Assembly: GCF_013416325.1 (NCBI RefSeq)
Contig: NZ_JACCGK010000004.1
Location: forward strand, 186,001-250,000
Source: Vreelandella sedimenti
GTDB lineage: Bacteria > Pseudomonadota > Gammaproteobacteria > Pseudomonadales > Halomonadaceae
Direction of reading: 5' to 3'
DNA length: 64,000 nucleotides
The position numbers were made by a program, and so were the translations under genes. Position 1 is the first letter of the stretch. Each line of letters opens with the position of its first letter. The notes under the pieces were generated by a model that was not told the origin of the DNA, ran no database searches, and worked only from the letters and a program-made list of their open reading frames with translations. Positions 45,418 through 53,223 of this stretch are shown piece after piece.

Positions 45418-45575
45418 GCAGCTTGCTGCTGCGTTCATCACGACTTAACAACATGTTTCGAAAGCAGGGCGGAGGGGGGTAGTTCAACGCCCTTACGTGA
45501 ATGGAAAATGCCTTTGTCATCCTTGTGAGGCTGGGCAACAGGCTTTCCTGCTGCGTAGGTTCTGCTCAAACCGTA
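45418..45575 (+). pseudogene. remnant of an iacI-like gene, 3' half
   Basis: Nucleotides such as CGTTCATCACG, CTTAACAAC, GGAAAATG, CTGGGCAAC and CTTTCCTGCTGC occur in the same order and near-equal spacing as in the intact iacI gene at 38195-38325. Several short insertions and deletions destroy the frame. No start half is seen. It shows that a second iacI-like gene once lay here. Confidence 0.75.
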
Positions 45576-45588
45576 AGGCTTAAGGCTA

Positions 45589-46659
45589 ATGCTCTTTTCC
45601 ATTGCTTCCCCAAGAATAGCTATCGTGGGTGCCGGCGCCATCGGTACTACCCTAGCGGCGCGCCTTGCAGTGGCAGGGTATACCGTCAGCGTGTTGGCTC
45701 GGGGTGATTCTCTGGCGGCCATAAAGCGAAAGGGTGTCTGCCTTATCGATCAGCAGGGGCAACACACCGCCAGCGTCATTGCTGCGGATAATGGTGGTGA
45801 GCTCGGTAAGCAAGACATCGTATTTCTGTGTACTAAAGCGCACTCTGTACCCTCCCTGTTGCCACAACTACAACCTCTGTTCGGCCAACATACATGCTTG
45901 GTGCCCATGGTGAACGGTACGCCGTGGTGGTTACTCATGGATGCCGTGGAGCCTTGTGCCGCCAACACAGCCCCTATAGCAACAGCCCCTATAGAAACAG
46001 TCCATATAAAAGCGGTAGACCCTGAAGGTGAGCTGGTTCGCTGCCTACCTGCCAGCGCCATCATCGGATGCGTCGTCTATATTTCGGCACATCTGCAGGC
46101 ACCGGGCGTCGCGATCTCTAATACCCCGCCGCGACTGATTGTTGGCGATATAGTCGCCACGCCCGACGCCGCGAATGGTCGTATGGAAACGCTTGTTAAG
46201 GTATTGGAAAACGGTGGCATCACGACGCGCCATACAGAGCGTATTAGAGATGCCGTATGGAGCAAAATCGCTGCGAATTTGACGTCCAACCCCCTCTCGG
46301 TGATGACAGGTGCCACGTTGGCACAGCTGTATAGCCACCCCTCTCTGCAAAAGGTCGTAAGCCAGCTTTTTGAAGAAACTCATCTTACGGCGCAAGCCTA
46401 TGGCGGTCGACTTGAGATGACGTTGCAGGAGCTTCTTGATCTTGGCGAACGCATGGGTGCTGTCAGAACCTCTATGCTGCAGGACTATCAACTGGGGCGC
46501 GCTCTTGAACTCGCGGCGATTGTTGAGGGAGTGATCGAACTGGCGGATAGGAAGCGTATTCCCGTCCCCACCATCAAGTCCATTCTTCACCTTACGCGAT
46601 ACTTTGAAGACAGCGCTCTTCGTCAGTCACATGCCCACGGTGGCAAGGAGAATTCTTAG
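45589..46659 (+). CDS. ketopantoate reductase-like protein (first copy)
   Basis: 356 residues. Dinucleotide motif IAIVGAGAIGTTLAARLAVAG, then FLCTKAHSVPSLLPQL, MVNGTPWW (the substrate-region NG) and a C-terminal domain with VWSKIAANLTSNPLSVMTGATL, including the Lys of the catalytic block. It is longer than biosynthetic PanE (about 300) because of extra residues after MDAVEPCAANTAP. The neighbours suggest a catabolic 2-keto acid or hydroxy acid oxidoreductase rather than pantothenate synthesis. A repeated proline-rich segment (TAPIATAPIETV) near residue 125 is odd. The ribosome site is weak. Confidence 0.78.
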   Translation: MLFSIASPRIAIVGAGAIGTTLAARLAVAGYTVSVLARGDSLAAIKRKGVCLIDQQGQHTASVIAADNGGELGKQDIVFLCTKAHSVPSLLPQLQPLFGQHTCLVPMVNGTPWWLLMDAVEPCAANTAPIATAPIETVHIKAVDPEGELVRCLPASAIIGCVVYISAHLQAPGVAISNTPPRLIVGDIVATPDAANGRMETLVKVLENGGITTRHTERIRDAVWSKIAANLTSNPLSVMTGATLAQLYSHPSLQKVVSQLFEETHLTAQAYGGRLEMTLQELLDLGERMGAVRTSMLQDYQLGRALELAAIVEGVIELADRKRIPVPTIKSILHLTRYFEDSALRQSHAHGGKENS

Positions 46660-47442
46660 ATGACTATTAAGCCGTTACCCATGCCGAATAACGTTCTCAA
46701 ACCCGATCACTGCAGTGAAGAGGAGTGGCAGCAGCGCGTTAAACTCGCCTACTGTTACCATCTAGTCGATTTTTTCGGCTGGACAGAAACCATTTTCAAC
46801 CATATATCTGCTCGAGTACCGGGCTCTGAAAACCATTATCTGGTTAATCCCTTCGGCCTTAACTACACGGAAGTAACACCGCTTAATCTGTTGAAGGTCG
46901 ACCTGGACGGCAATAAGGTTGAGGCCTCTGAGTACAACGCCAATCCCGCTGGCTTTGCTCTGCATAGTGCTGTGCATGGGGCGCGGGAGGATATCCACTG
47001 CCTGCTACATACCCATACCATACCCATATCGGCCATCGTGCAGAAGAAAAAGGGCTTTACCCACCACGATTTCTACGGTGCTCAGCTCTATGGTCGTGTG
47101 GGGTATCATAATTTTGAAGGCATCACGCTCTTCGCCGACGAGAAAACGCGCATGCTGGAGAGTCTGGGTAACAAGCATGTTCTGGTGCTACGTAACCATG
47201 GGATAGCCGTGGGCGAGTCCTCGATTGAGAAGGCGCTGTTCCTACTGTGGACCGTCCAGCGGGCGGCGGAAAACCAGTGCGCAGCAGGGGCTTTGGGTGG
47301 CGAGGATGTGGAAATCGATGTCTCCATCAGCCAAAAGTGTGCCGACCTTACCGCCGAACTGATTCGTGAAAGCGGCTTCGCCAACGAGTTCTTTGCTGCC
47401 ATGGTGCGCAAGCTTAAGTCTCAACGACCACTTCCTTTCTGA
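46660..47442 (+). CDS. class II aldolase/adducin-family protein
   Basis: 260 residues. The metal site is built from HSAVHGAREDIHCLLHTHTIP near residue 105-125 (Glu and His-X-His) and a third His in VLRNHGIAVGES near 185. TETIFNHISARVPGSENHYLVNPFG is the family's N-terminal block. Members include fuculose and ribulose phosphate aldolases and decarboxylases, but this sequence belongs to the adducin-like group whose substrates are often unknown. It begins one base after the upstream stop; AAGGAG lies within the upstream gene. Confidence 0.83.
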   Translation: MTIKPLPMPNNVLKPDHCSEEEWQQRVKLAYCYHLVDFFGWTETIFNHISARVPGSENHYLVNPFGLNYTEVTPLNLLKVDLDGNKVEASEYNANPAGFALHSAVHGAREDIHCLLHTHTIPISAIVQKKKGFTHHDFYGAQLYGRVGYHNFEGITLFADEKTRMLESLGNKHVLVLRNHGIAVGESSIEKALFLLWTVQRAAENQCAAGALGGEDVEIDVSISQKCADLTAELIRESGFANEFFAAMVRKLKSQRPLPF

Positions 47443-47449
47443 CTGGGAT

Positions 47450-48382
47450 ATGAAAATTGCTATTGTTGGTGCTGGCGCCATGGGCTGCCTGTTTGCTGCT
47501 CGGCTCGCGCTGAGTGGCTCACAGGTGCATTTGATCGATGTGGATCCTGCGACCATAGCTACCATTCGTACCAAGGGCATCACGCTGACACTTGATGATG
47601 GAGAGTGTCAGCATTTGTTTGTGCCGATCCATTTCGCTGAGCAACTTCAAGAGTGCTTTAATCTCCTGATCGTGCTGACTAAGGGGGCGGTGACCAGCGC
47701 CGCCATCCGTTCGGTTTTGCACCTCATCACGCCTGATACGCGGGTATTAACGTTGCAAAATGGGCTGGGCAATGCAGCGTTGATTGCCGGGCATATCACG
47801 CCAGTTAATATCCTACACGGAATCACTACCATCGCCGCCGACCTTCAGGGGCCTGGAGAGGCACATGGCAATCGCCAAGGACATATTTATTGGTGGCGCT
47901 ACAGCGGTGTAGAAGATCTTTTCATGCAGCAGTTGAATGAGCTTCTGCAGCGGGCAGGTTTCAACAGCTGCCTGGATCCTGAAATCGATAGCCGTATCTG
48001 GGAGAAAGTAGCATTTAATGCTGCTCTCAACGCCCTTTGCACATTGCTCAACGGGCCGGTAGGAGTGGTAGGACAACACCCGCAGGGCAAACAGTTGATT
48101 CAAAAGGTCGTACAAGAGTGCCGTATGGTAGCCGTACAAGCAGGTGTGGCATTCGACCAGCCGCGTGTCTTCGCCAGCATCACCCAGGCGGTTACTCATC
48201 AAGCACACCACCTGCCCTCCATGCTTCAGGATCGGCGTGCTTGCCGAGCCACTGAAGTAGAAGCCATCCATGGCGCTATTCTACGTATCGCCGGGCAGCA
48301 CCAAGTTCACACCCCCACCCTCGAAACGCTCTATTGTTTACTCAAATTAGGTGAGCCTCCGTGCTCTGCCCCCAGCGCCTAA
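47450..48382 (+). CDS. ketopantoate reductase-like protein (second copy)
   Basis: 310 residues from ATG at 47450, directly at MKIAIVGAGAMGCLFAARLALSG; the longer reading runs into the aldolase gene. Blocks are VLTKGAVTSAAIRSVLHL, TLQNGLGNAALIAG and IWEKVAFNAALNALCTLLNGPVG with the catalytic Lys. The length is close to typical PanE. Two such reductases flanking one aldolase suggest consecutive oxidation/aldol cleavage of a branched hydroxy acid, which is a guess. It converges with the DctP gene after 11 bp. Confidence 0.8.
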   Translation: MKIAIVGAGAMGCLFAARLALSGSQVHLIDVDPATIATIRTKGITLTLDDGECQHLFVPIHFAEQLQECFNLLIVLTKGAVTSAAIRSVLHLITPDTRVLTLQNGLGNAALIAGHITPVNILHGITTIAADLQGPGEAHGNRQGHIYWWRYSGVEDLFMQQLNELLQRAGFNSCLDPEIDSRIWEKVAFNAALNALCTLLNGPVGVVGQHPQGKQLIQKVVQECRMVAVQAGVAFDQPRVFASITQAVTHQAHHLPSMLQDRRACRATEVEAIHGAILRIAGQHQVHTPTLETLYCLLKLGEPPCSAPSA

Positions 48383-48393
48383 TTCTATGCATG

Positions 48394-49443
48394 TTAGTGT
48401 TGATATTGCTCGATTAACTCTAGCATCCGCTCATATAGCGCTGCTGCAGGCAGCCCCTGTGCTGAGATCTGCTCGATACGTTGTTCATTCAGCGGCTCAA
48501 GGAGCTCTGCCCAGCGGCCTTGCTCCGCTTCACTTAGGGTGACCACTTCCACATTGTGATTTTCTTGTGCCCAGGCGATGGAATCACGCACATGTCCATC
48601 GAGATAGTGCCCCGCGTATTGGGATGCTTCAGCTCCCAGCTCATCGATGATTTGCTGAACATCTTCTGGCAGGGCGTCCCAACGTTGGCGGCTCATTACT
48701 GCCAGCATCACAACATTGGTCAAAGGGTAGTCCACAATATAATCGAGATAGCGTGCGTACTGCAGATCCATCAGGGTTTCACGGGAAGAGGCTACCCCCT
48801 GAACAATACCGGCCTGGAGCGCTTCTCCGGTCTCAGCTTGAGACATGCCAACAGGCACAGCCCCTAGAGTGCGCATGGTGTCCGACTCGCCCGGTACACG
48901 AATTTCCATGCCGGATAGATCCTCTAGCGTGCTTACCTGGTTGCGCGTCTGGAGATAGCCGGGTTCTGAAGTGAATACAGTGATTACCTTAAAGTCTTCA
49001 AGACCGAACTGCTCTTGGGGAAACTCTTGCACCAACTGGTAGGCAACCTGACTAGCTACTTCGGCATTGACATCAATGCCGCTGAAATCACCGATCAGAT
49101 TTAGTAACGGAAAGCGCGCAGGCTCATAGGAGGTTGTCGTAAGGCCAATATCGGCGACGCCATTAAGTACGCCATCCAGCATGTTGCTGGCGGTGAGCAG
49201 GGTGCCACCTGGAAAGGTGTTGACGGCGACCTTTCCCTCAGTGCGTTTTTCAAGTTCATCGGCCCAGAACTGCATTTGCACACCGGGAAACGTCTGAGCG
49301 GGAGCAAAGAAAGCGTAATTTAGATTGATATCACTAGCTAGCGTCGCTGAACTTAGCATCGCACCCGCTAAGAGACTGCTTAAACGCAGCAGTGAGGGTC
49401 GGTGCTGTAAAAGCGCGTGTGTTTTGTGCATGTTGATCGCCAT
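48394..49443 (-). CDS. orphan TRAP substrate-binding protein (paralogue B)
   Basis: 349 residues from ATG at 49443, with AGAGG about 10 bp upstream; an in-frame ATG at 49452 touches the ribosome site. Signal peptide ends AMLSSATLA before SDINLNYAFFAPAQTF. FPGGTLLTASNMLDGVLNG and MEIRVPGESDTMRTLGA are DctP blocks with the ligand Arg. It is closely related to paralogue A at 24340 and shares its 31-bp promoter element, but no permease genes are next to it, so it probably feeds the 25.4 kb permease. Confidence 0.87.
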   Translation of the reverse strand: MAINMHKTHALLQHRPSLLRLSSLLAGAMLSSATLASDINLNYAFFAPAQTFPGVQMQFWADELEKRTEGKVAVNTFPGGTLLTASNMLDGVLNGVADIGLTTTSYEPARFPLLNLIGDFSGIDVNAEVASQVAYQLVQEFPQEQFGLEDFKVITVFTSEPGYLQTRNQVSTLEDLSGMEIRVPGESDTMRTLGAVPVGMSQAETGEALQAGIVQGVASSRETLMDLQYARYLDYIVDYPLTNVVMLAVMSRQRWDALPEDVQQIIDELGAEASQYAGHYLDGHVRDSIAWAQENHNVEVVTLSEAEQGRWAELLEPLNEQRIEQISAQGLPAAALYERMLELIEQYQH

Positions 49444-49469
49444 GGGGAACATCCTCTCTATTTGTTGTT

Positions 49470-49531
49470 TGTTGAATGCCGGTCATGAAGGAGCGCATAA
49501 ACATTCAACATCACATGAAAAGTAAAGTAAA
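49470..49531 (-). promoter_or_regulatory. shared regulatory element upstream of orphan DctP
   Basis: 49501-49531 is the exact reverse complement of 24255-24285. The dyad TGTTGAATG (49470-49478) / CATTCAACA (49502-49510) matches the one at 24276/24306 with two extra bases in the spacer. Downstream ACAAATAG is also shared. Confidence 0.65.
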
Positions 49532-49846
49532 TTTTTAAGTTCATAGCTGTCATTTGAAAGCGCTGCAAGTTGAGTTCCAGTCATTTAAAAACACCTAAAT
49601 TATTATTTACTTAAGGTGAGGCGAAGGTTTCTACTGTGAGTTGAGGCAAGCACTCATTTCGTCACTTCTCTCTGGCAAAGCACCACTCAAGGGCACCTTG
49701 GTGAGTAAAGTGCATACCTTGGTGCACTCACGTCCCCGACCCAATAAATCCGACGCCTCAGATAGCGGTTAACAACGCTCTCTCCTATGAAAAGGGGGTG
49801 TGAGTGTTAAGCCTTATTAAGAGGCGGCCTGTTGTAGCGAGTCGTT

Positions 49847-49899
49847 ATTAGTTGCGTTTTTTGAATATCGGTTGCGCATTGTGGATATCCGTCAGTAAC
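49847..49899. promoter_or_regulatory. duplicated 53-bp regulatory element, copy 2
   Basis: Same element as at 45075, with half-sites TGAATATCGGT at 49862-49872 and TGGATATCCGT at 49882-49892. It lies 57 bp upstream of the opine-dehydrogenase-like gene. The stretch from 49532 to 49846 shows no gene. Confidence 0.7.
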
Positions 49900-49955
49900 C
49901 CGATGGCTGTACCGTTTAACGACCCTGAAGGCGTTAACAAGAAACGGAGATAAGC

Positions 49956-51062
49956 ATGAAAGTCAGCGTTATTGGCGGTGGGCATGGCTGCTATGCGGCA
50001 GCCATCGAGATGGTGGAGAAAGGTTTTGACGTGACATTGTGGCGCCGGGATGGCAATGCTCTGCAAGAGTTGCGTCAATTGGGCTATTTGGACGTCAAGG
50101 ATGCGCAAGGTGAACGGCGTATCCAGATTGGCACTCTCAAGGATCAACTATCGCTAACCGATAGCCTGGAGGAGGCGGCGCAACAGGCGGAGTTGCTGAT
50201 TGTGCCGTTGCCCGCTACCTCTCATGACACCCTAGCCGACCAACTGGGGCCGTTACTACGGGATGGTCAGGTGGTCTTTCTCCCCCCAGGTACATTCGGC
50301 TGCTACCTGTTCCACCGGGCGATGCGAAAAGCAGGCAACGACAGCCAAGTGGCCTTCTGTGAAACGGGAACGCTTCCTTATTTGGCGCGTAAGCACGGTG
50401 CTAATAAAGTAGTCATCAGCGTTTATGCAACCCGGCTCCCTACCGGCGTATTTCCCAGCGAACTATCAGCACATGCCTTCTCTGTATTGCGGGACGCCTA
50501 CCCCAGCGTTGAACCCATCGAAGATGGCCTTAGTGGAGCCTTAATGAACGCTGGCCCTATTATTCATCCGCCTTTAATTATGATGAATGCGGGGCCACTA
50601 GAGCATTTTGATGCCTGGGATATTCACAACGAAGGAACCCAGCCCTCTATCCGAAGCGTGACCACCGCGCTAGACAATGAGCGTATCGCGGTGCGCGAAA
50701 AGTTGGGTTACAAGCCCTCCCATTTTCCTCTTGCCAATCACTACGCCTCTGAAGGAGAGGAGTGGATGTATGGCCGGGGCGCCCACGGCAAACTGACCGA
50801 TAGTGGCGACTGGCGAGAGAACATCGACCTTCATCACCATCGTTACATGCTGGAGGACACCCGAATGGGGCTCTCCTTCATCGTATCGGTTGGCCGCTGG
50901 GCGGGGCAGCCCACGCCAGTAGCGGAGGGGCTTTTAAGCATTGCTTCGGCGATCACCGGCCAAGATCTCTATGCCCAAGGCCGAACGCTGGAAATGCTGG
51001 GACTGGATTCGCTCTCCCAGGCGCAGATGCGCTCTTTATTGACGTATGGCATTCAGGCCTGA
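49956..51062 (+). CDS. NAD/NADP octopine/nopaline dehydrogenase-like protein
   Basis: 368 residues. The N-terminal Rossmann domain starts MKVSVIGGGHGCYAAAIEMVEKG; the C-terminal opine dehydrogenase domain has NAGPIIHPPLIMMNAGPLEHFDAWDIHNEGTQPSIRSVTTALDNER, with the catalytic His and Asp of the family. These enzymes condense or cleave an amino acid with a keto acid; in a catabolic cluster the oxidative cleavage direction is likely. It begins an operon with a 3-hydroxyacyl-CoA dehydrogenase and a DctP gene. A dead copy lies 4.8 kb upstream. Confidence 0.85.
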   Translation: MKVSVIGGGHGCYAAAIEMVEKGFDVTLWRRDGNALQELRQLGYLDVKDAQGERRIQIGTLKDQLSLTDSLEEAAQQAELLIVPLPATSHDTLADQLGPLLRDGQVVFLPPGTFGCYLFHRAMRKAGNDSQVAFCETGTLPYLARKHGANKVVISVYATRLPTGVFPSELSAHAFSVLRDAYPSVEPIEDGLSGALMNAGPIIHPPLIMMNAGPLEHFDAWDIHNEGTQPSIRSVTTALDNERIAVREKLGYKPSHFPLANHYASEGEEWMYGRGAHGKLTDSGDWRENIDLHHHRYMLEDTRMGLSFIVSVGRWAGQPTPVAEGLLSIASAITGQDLYAQGRTLEMLGLDSLSQAQMRSLLTYGIQA

Positions 51063-51086
51063 CCTACCGATAGAGGAGACCGCATC

Positions 51087-52064
51087 ATGCAGGACAACAT
51101 CATCGTCTTGGGAGCAGGAAGAATGGGAGAAGGTATTGCCCTCTCATTCATTCTGGCTGGGAAGGAGGTCGTGCTGATCGACTTCAAGCCGCGCAGCCCT
51201 GAAGAGCGTCGGCACTATTATGAGCAGGCTCGCAGTCGGCTAGTGACGGAGCTCAAGTATCTTCAGGAGAAGCGGCTCATTCAGGAAGAGCAGATCGCTT
51301 CAATGGTGAAGCAGCTTCGTATCGTGGATGACCAGCAGGTGCAGATGTTGGCGGGAAGCCGTCTGGTTTTCGAGGCGCTGCCTGAAGTCAGCGAGATTAA
51401 GCAGCAAGGGCTGGCCTGGGCAAGCCGACATTTGGATAAAGAGGCTGTTATCGCCTCAACGACGTCCACTTTTCTGGTCACCGAACTCGCTTGCATGGTT
51501 AGCCATCCGGCCCGTTTTATGAACGCCCACTGGCTTAATCCTGCCCATTTGATGCCCTTAGTGGAGGTAAGCCGGGGCAAGGATACCGAGCAGCGTTATG
51601 TCGATGCGCTGTTCACGGTGCTTAAAGGGATAGGAAAAGTACCGGTGCTGTGCGAGGCGGCGCCGGGCTACATCATTCCCCGCCTGCAGGTGCTGCTCAT
51701 GAATGAAGCCGCGCGTATGGTCGAGGAGGGCGTTGCCAGTGCCGAGGATATCGATGTGGCCATTCGAGTCGGGCTGGGGTTGCGCTATTCGGTGCTGGGA
51801 GTGCTGGAGTTCATCGATTGGGGCGGTGGCGATACGCTTTTCTATGCCTCCAACTACCTGTGCGACAAGCTGGATAACCGATTCAAGTCACCTGAGGTTA
51901 TTACCCGGAATATGCAAGAGAAGCGTCGAGGCTTCCAAGATGGCGTGGGCTTCTTCGACTACTCAGGGGTCGATCTGTCGAACTACCGAAAGCAGCGCTC
52001 CGACGCTTTTCTAAAGCGTCTCGAGCTGCTTGACCTGATGCCAGCAGTCACTACCCGTTATTAA
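51087..52064 (+). CDS. 3-hydroxyacyl-CoA dehydrogenase NAD-binding family protein
   Basis: 325 residues. VLGAGRMGEGIALSFILAGKEVVLIDFKP is the NAD motif with Asp after strand 2. The catalytic region is FMNAHWLNPAHLMPLVEVSRG, where the family Gly-Thr-His-Phe reads NAHWLNP, a variant with the catalytic His kept. The C-terminal domain has PRLQVLLMNEAARMVEEGVASAEDID. Its size fits carnitine or gulonate dehydrogenase relatives as well as HBD. GAGGAG site; 24 bp after the opine-dehydrogenase-like gene. Confidence 0.82.
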   Translation: MQDNIIVLGAGRMGEGIALSFILAGKEVVLIDFKPRSPEERRHYYEQARSRLVTELKYLQEKRLIQEEQIASMVKQLRIVDDQQVQMLAGSRLVFEALPEVSEIKQQGLAWASRHLDKEAVIASTTSTFLVTELACMVSHPARFMNAHWLNPAHLMPLVEVSRGKDTEQRYVDALFTVLKGIGKVPVLCEAAPGYIIPRLQVLLMNEAARMVEEGVASAEDIDVAIRVGLGLRYSVLGVLEFIDWGGGDTLFYASNYLCDKLDNRFKSPEVITRNMQEKRRGFQDGVGFFDYSGVDLSNYRKQRSDAFLKRLELLDLMPAVTTRY

Positions 52065-52135
52065 TCCTTCACAGCCTATAACGCGCCTATTGGAAACCAT
52101 GCTGTTCCTGTAGGCCTTCGCCGAGGATAGTCATA

Positions 52136-53200
52136 ATGAAAACGAGTACACAGGTGGGAACGTTAACGGTACTAATGGCTGCAATGGCGTTGGTGGGGTG
52201 TAGCGATGCACAGGAGGGGGTAGCCGATGAGCCTAGCGATGACGCCCAAGTGATTACCCTCAGCTATGCTTTCTTTGCCCCTGCGCAGAGCTTTCCTGCC
52301 ATTCAGATGGAGCACTGGTCGAAAGAGCTCAATGAACGTACCGATGGGCGTGTCGAAGTCGACCTCTTCCCTGGGGGCACCTTACTCACGGCCAGCAATA
52401 TGTACGATGGGGTGCTGAATGGTGTTGCGGATATAGGGCTTTCAGCCACCTCTTACGAGCCGGGCCGTTTTCCGCTCATCAACTTGGCCGGGAGTTTGAC
52501 CGGTCAGGACGTCAATTCAGAAGTTGCCAGCCGCATGACTTACCAACTGATTCAAGAGTTTGGTGACCAGATGCCCGAACTCGAAGAGTTCAAGGTCATC
52601 ACGGCCTTTACCTCGGAGCCTGCCTATTTCCAGACCATTGAACCGATTCATCAACTGGAAGACCTAGAGGGGCTGGAAATAAGAATTTCCGGCGATAACT
52701 CCAGGGCGCTGGACGCACTGGGGGTAACAGCAGTAGGCATGTCCCAGGCCGATGCTGGAGAGGCACTTCAGTCCGGCATTATTGATGGGTATGCGGCTTC
52801 TCGCGAAGTGCTAATGGATATGCAGTTTGCACGTTTGGCTAAGTACGTGACCGACTACCCCTTAACTAACACCATTTTTGCAGCGCTGATGTCGAGAGAG
52901 AAGTGGGAGGAGCTGCCTACTGATATACAGGCGGTGATCGAGGAGTTGGCGCCGGAGATGGCAACCTTCACCGGTCAATATCTTGATGAGCATATACAGC
53001 GTTCACTTGAGTGGGCGCAACAGGAAGAGGGGGTTGAAGTGATAGCGCTTGACGATGATGAGGCTAGCCGTTGGGATGATCAGCTCGCTCCGGTCAATGC
53101 AACTATCCTGTCGGATGCAGAGCAGCAGGGCCTACCGGCGTATGCCTTTGCAGAACGAATGCGTGAGCTGATCGAGGAGTATCGTACTGGGGCTGAATAA
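52136..53200 (+). CDS. orphan TRAP substrate-binding lipoprotein (paralogue C)
   Basis: 354 residues. The signal sequence ends in a lipobox, LVGC with Cys22 (MKTSTQVGTLTVLMAAMALVGCSDAQ), followed by an acidic linker (EGVADEPSDDAQ) before ITLSYAFFAPAQSF. So it is anchored by lipid, unlike its two soluble paralogues. DctP blocks FPGGTLLTASNMYDGVLNG and LEIRISGDNSRALDALGV are intact. No permease genes adjoin. It is the last gene of its operon. Confidence 0.87.
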   Translation: MKTSTQVGTLTVLMAAMALVGCSDAQEGVADEPSDDAQVITLSYAFFAPAQSFPAIQMEHWSKELNERTDGRVEVDLFPGGTLLTASNMYDGVLNGVADIGLSATSYEPGRFPLINLAGSLTGQDVNSEVASRMTYQLIQEFGDQMPELEEFKVITAFTSEPAYFQTIEPIHQLEDLEGLEIRISGDNSRALDALGVTAVGMSQADAGEALQSGIIDGYAASREVLMDMQFARLAKYVTDYPLTNTIFAALMSREKWEELPTDIQAVIEELAPEMATFTGQYLDEHIQRSLEWAQQEEGVEVIALDDDEASRWDDQLAPVNATILSDAEQQGLPAYAFAERMRELIEEYRTGAE

Positions 53201-53223
53201 AAAGAGCAGAGGCGACAGTAGGC

